Below are positions 3,912 to 6,107 of a stretch of 6,107 nucleotides of DNA, piece by piece. The number at the start of each line of letters is the position of its first letter. The first letter of the stretch is position 1. The stretch lies in assembly GCA_021300125.1 (NCBI GenBank), contig JAJTHX010000413.1, forward strand, positions 1-6,107. Reading direction: 5' to 3'. Source of the stretch: Betaproteobacteria bacterium. Its GTDB lineage: Bacteria; Pseudomonadota; Gammaproteobacteria; Burkholderiales; SG8-41. The notes below the pieces were generated by a model. It saw nothing but the letters and a program-made list of their open reading frames with translations. It did not search any database and was not told the DNA's origin. Both the position numbers and the translations under genes were made by a program.

Positions 3912-6107
3912 ATGGACGGCGGCAACAACGCATCGGCTGAACGCCTCGCACTGCTGATTGATCTCGAGCGCTGTACCGGCTGCAAGAGCTGCGAGGCGGC
4001 ATGCAAGACCGAGCACCGGCTGGGCCCTGGTGAATACCGCAACAAGGTGGTATGGGCGAGCGAACTGGAGCAGGCTGGCCTCGCCTTCCTGACCCTGACC
4101 TGCCAGCATTGCGAACGGCCCGCCTGCCTGCGCGCCTGTCCGGTCAATCCCAAAGCGATCGAAAAGGACCCAGTCACCGGCATCGTGCGCGTGGACGAAT
4201 CGCGCTGTACCGGCTGTGGCGAGTGCGTGATCGCCTGCCCTTACAGCGCGATGGGTTTCGATGCGCAGGGGCATCACGCGGTGAAATGCGATCTTTGCGT
4301 GGATCGCCGTGCCGAGGGCGAGAAGACCACCGCCTGTGCCAGCGTCTGCCCGACTCAGGCGATCCAGTTCGGCAAGCGCGAGGATCTGCTGGCCCAGGCG
4401 CGGCAGTCCGGGCGTGCGCCGCGCGATACCGACCACTTCCTGCTCGGGCCCGCGACCATCTATCTCGAACGCACGACGCCGCAGAAGGTCGGGGAAATGA
4501 CCGCGGTGACGCCGGCGCGCGCCCATCCCGACCACGCGCGCCGGCCTTCTTTCATGGACGGGCTGGTGGCACAGACCGCGGTGCAGGCGCAGCAGCCGGC
4601 TTTTCCTTATCGCGAAGAACGCGCGGACACCGTCGCGGATCGCGTGGTGCCCGGTGGCTGCAATATCTGCTTCAACTGCTGCACGGTTAAGTTTCACTTT
4701 AAAAACAATGAACTGGTAAAAATCACGGGCAACGACGAGGACCCCCTGCTGAAGGGGCGCGTCTGTCCCAAGTCGCAGTTGACGCTGCAGATGTATCACA
4801 GTGAACATCGCCTGAAGTTTCCGCAGAAGCGCATCGGCGCGCGCGGCGAAGGCCGCTTCGAACGCATTTCCTGGGACCAGGCGCTGGATGAAATCGCCGA
4901 CAAGCTGAAAAAGGTGCGCGACGAGTACGGCGCCGAGGCGCTGGCGATGTACATCGGCACCCGCACCGGCATCCTCGACTACCGCGCGACCACCAAGATG
5001 TTCGCGCAACTTTTCGGCACCCCGAACAAGGACGGCACCGATCCTTTCTGCGCCAGCGGCAAGAACGTCGCCTTCGAAATCACGCTGGGCAGCATCGGCA
5101 GCGGCAACAGCTACACCGAGAACGACCTCGGGTCGGCCGAGATGTATGTCTACATCGGCGACAACCAGGCGGAAACGCGACCGGTGTATTTCGGCATGAT
5201 CAACGACTGGCGCATCAGGAACGGCGCGAAGATGGTCGCGGTCGATCCGCGGCTGACCGCCACCGCGTCAAAGGCCGACCGCTGGCTGCCGATCCGTCCG
5301 GGCACCGACATGGCGCTGGGCCTCGCGCTGTGCCAGCACATCCTTGCCAACAACCTGCACGACGCGAAGTTCTGCGCCGAGTGGATGCTGGGTTTTGCCG
5401 AATGGCGCGACTTCATCCTGGACAAAGGCTATACGCCGGAATGGGCGGCGCCGGTCACCGGACTGGCTGCGAACGACATCCGCCAGCTGGCGGAGGAGAT
5501 TGCCGCGGCCGACGGCTGCGTGATCTTTGCCAGCCGCGGCATCAACCAGCACACCAACAGCACCCAGACCAACCGCGTACTCATGTTCCTGGCCGCGATC
5601 ACCGGCAACTGGGGCCGGCGCGGCGGCGCGTTTTTCAATATGAGCGCGGGCACGCCGATCGCCGCCAAGGTGCCTGAACACCGTTCGCCGAAGATCAGCA
5701 AGCCGCGCGTGCGGCGCAGCCCCGCCGGCTGGACCGAGGCGATGCTGCACGGCAAGCCTTACCCGATCCGGGCGCTGATCACCTGCAACAATCCGCTGGC
5801 ACAATGGCCAGGGCAGGCGCGGGCGCGCGAGGCCTTCGCTGCCCTCGATCTGATGGTGCACATCGAACTCTTCGCCAACGAAACCTCGGCCTATGCCGAC
5901 TACCTGCTGCCGGCGGCGAGCGGCATCGAAAAGGGCGAGATCGGCCGTTCCAACGATGACCGGCGCATCGTCTGGATCGACAAGCTGATCGATCCGCCGG
6001 GCGAGGCGAAGGCCGACACCTGGATCTGGATCGAGCTCGGCAAGCGCCTGGGCTTTGGCGACGTGCTGAAGGAGGAATACAAGGACCCCGCGGTGTTCTG
6101 GGACGAG
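3912..6107 (+). CDS. Fused four-cluster Fe-S protein / molybdopterin oxidoreductase catalytic subunit (3' end outside window)
   Basis: The frame stays open for 732 codons from ATG 3912 to the window edge. Residues 1-173 are a DmsB/NrfC-type electron-transfer module with all 16 cysteines for four [4Fe-4S] clusters: 21/24/27/31, 64/67/72/76, 99/102/105/109 and 126/129/142/146. A polar linker (about 175-245) leads into a bis-MGD molybdopterin oxidoreductase. That part has a fifth Fe-S site in Cys-x2-Cys-x3-Cys-x27-Cys form (250, 253, 257, 285), and Cys380 in DPFCASGK is the candidate Mo ligand. Other family blocks are VDPRLT, RPGTD (462-466), TGNWGRRGG (564-572), NNPLAQWPG (from 626) and ADYLLPAA (662-669). 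The C-terminal dinucleotide-binding domain must continue past the edge. Known relatives (DmsAB, PsrAB, PhsAB) keep the two modules on separate proteins. The N-terminus (MDGGNNASAERLALLID) shows no Tat signal, so a cytoplasmic active site is inferred. Cys380 is not followed by His, which argues against formate dehydrogenase. The substrate is unknown. Confidence 0.92.
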   Translation, partial: MDGGNNASAERLALLIDLERCTGCKSCEAACKTEHRLGPGEYRNKVVWASELEQAGLAFLTLTCQHCERPACLRACPVNPKAIEKDPVTGIVRVDESRCTGCGECVIACPYSAMGFDAQGHHAVKCDLCVDRRAEGEKTTACASVCPTQAIQFGKREDLLAQARQSGRAPRDTDHFLLGPATIYLERTTPQKVGEMTAVTPARAHPDHARRPSFMDGLVAQTAVQAQQPAFPYREERADTVADRVVPGGCNICFNCCTVKFHFKNNELVKITGNDEDPLLKGRVCPKSQLTLQMYHSEHRLKFPQKRIGARGEGRFERISWDQALDEIADKLKKVRDEYGAEALAMYIGTRTGILDYRATTKMFAQLFGTPNKDGTDPFCASGKNVAFEITLGSIGSGNSYTENDLGSAEMYVYIGDNQAETRPVYFGMINDWRIRNGAKMVAVDPRLTATASKADRWLPIRPGTDMALGLALCQHILANNLHDAKFCAEWMLGFAEWRDFILDKGYTPEWAAPVTGLAANDIRQLAEEIAAADGCVIFASRGINQHTNSTQTNRVLMFLAAITGNWGRRGGAFFNMSAGTPIAAKVPEHRSPKISKPRVRRSPAGWTEAMLHGKPYPIRALITCNNPLAQWPGQARAREAFAALDLMVHIELFANETSAYADYLLPAASGIEKGEIGRSNDDRRIVWIDKLIDPPGEAKADTWIWIELGKRLGFGDVLKEEYKDPAVFWDE

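Noticed and set aside
4052..4690. A 212-codon plus-strand open frame inside the fused gene
   Set aside because: It is a different frame of the same stretch, Arg-rich and without motifs; the real frame starts at 3912 and holds the Fe-S cysteines.
3891..5009. A 372-codon minus-strand open frame opposite the fused molybdoenzyme gene
   Set aside because: It lies opposite coding DNA with intact cysteine motifs and its translation has no family features, so it is an antisense shadow.
3912..6107. Formate dehydrogenase as the identity of the molybdoenzyme
   Set aside because: The candidate Mo-ligand cysteine is followed by Ala-Ser rather than the catalytic His of formate dehydrogenases.
1..6107. 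CRISPR arrays, tRNA or rRNA genes, insertion sequences
   Set aside because: No regularly spaced direct repeats, tRNA-like cloverleaf or transposase-like coding was seen; nearly all of the window is accounted for by the genes listed.

Overview
The window is strongly GC-rich, densely coding DNA. Its gene families and its ThiS ending in Ala-Val-Gly-Gly-Gly fit a beta- or gammaproteobacterium with a respiratory, probably facultatively anaerobic metabolism. That placement is an inference from gene content; there is no rRNA or other phylogenetic marker here.

Layout. On the minus strand at the left edge lies thiS (15-218), the sulfur-carrier protein of thiamine thiazole synthesis. It is followed directly by what looks like the first codons of the next gene (1-14, possibly thiG). 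A 135-base intergenic region separates thiS from the divergent plus-strand genes. The first of these (354-3053) encodes an 899-residue protein with an ADP-forming acyl-CoA synthetase module (CoA-binding, succinyl-CoA-ligase-like and ATP-grasp parts) fused to a C-terminal GNAT acetyltransferase. This is the architecture of the protein lysine acetyltransferase Pat/PatZ. Unlike E. coli PatZ as I recall it, this protein keeps the histidine of the synthetase loop.

Next comes a two-gene redox module. The first gene (about 3131-3910) encodes a five-helix membrane protein with two His-x13-His pairs, the ligand pattern of a di-heme b cytochrome. Its end carries the Shine-Dalgarno sequence of the next gene (3912 to beyond 6107). 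That reading frame is open for 732 codons with no stop and runs off the window. It encodes one polypeptide joining a four-[4Fe-4S] DmsB/NrfC-type electron-transfer protein to a molybdopterin (bis-MGD) oxidoreductase catalytic subunit with a fifth [4Fe-4S] site. In the usual complex iron-sulfur molybdoenzymes these are two separate proteins.

How they may work together. The fused protein and the cytochrome b together could form a complete, unusually compact quinone-linked molybdoenzyme. Electrons would pass from substrate at Mo through five Fe-S clusters and two b hemes to the quinone pool, or the reverse. No N-terminal Tat signal is visible on the fused protein, so the active site probably faces the cytoplasm. 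The substrate cannot be named from the sequence. The acyl-CoA synthetase/acetyltransferase upstream may be a co-regulated partner or only a neighbour.
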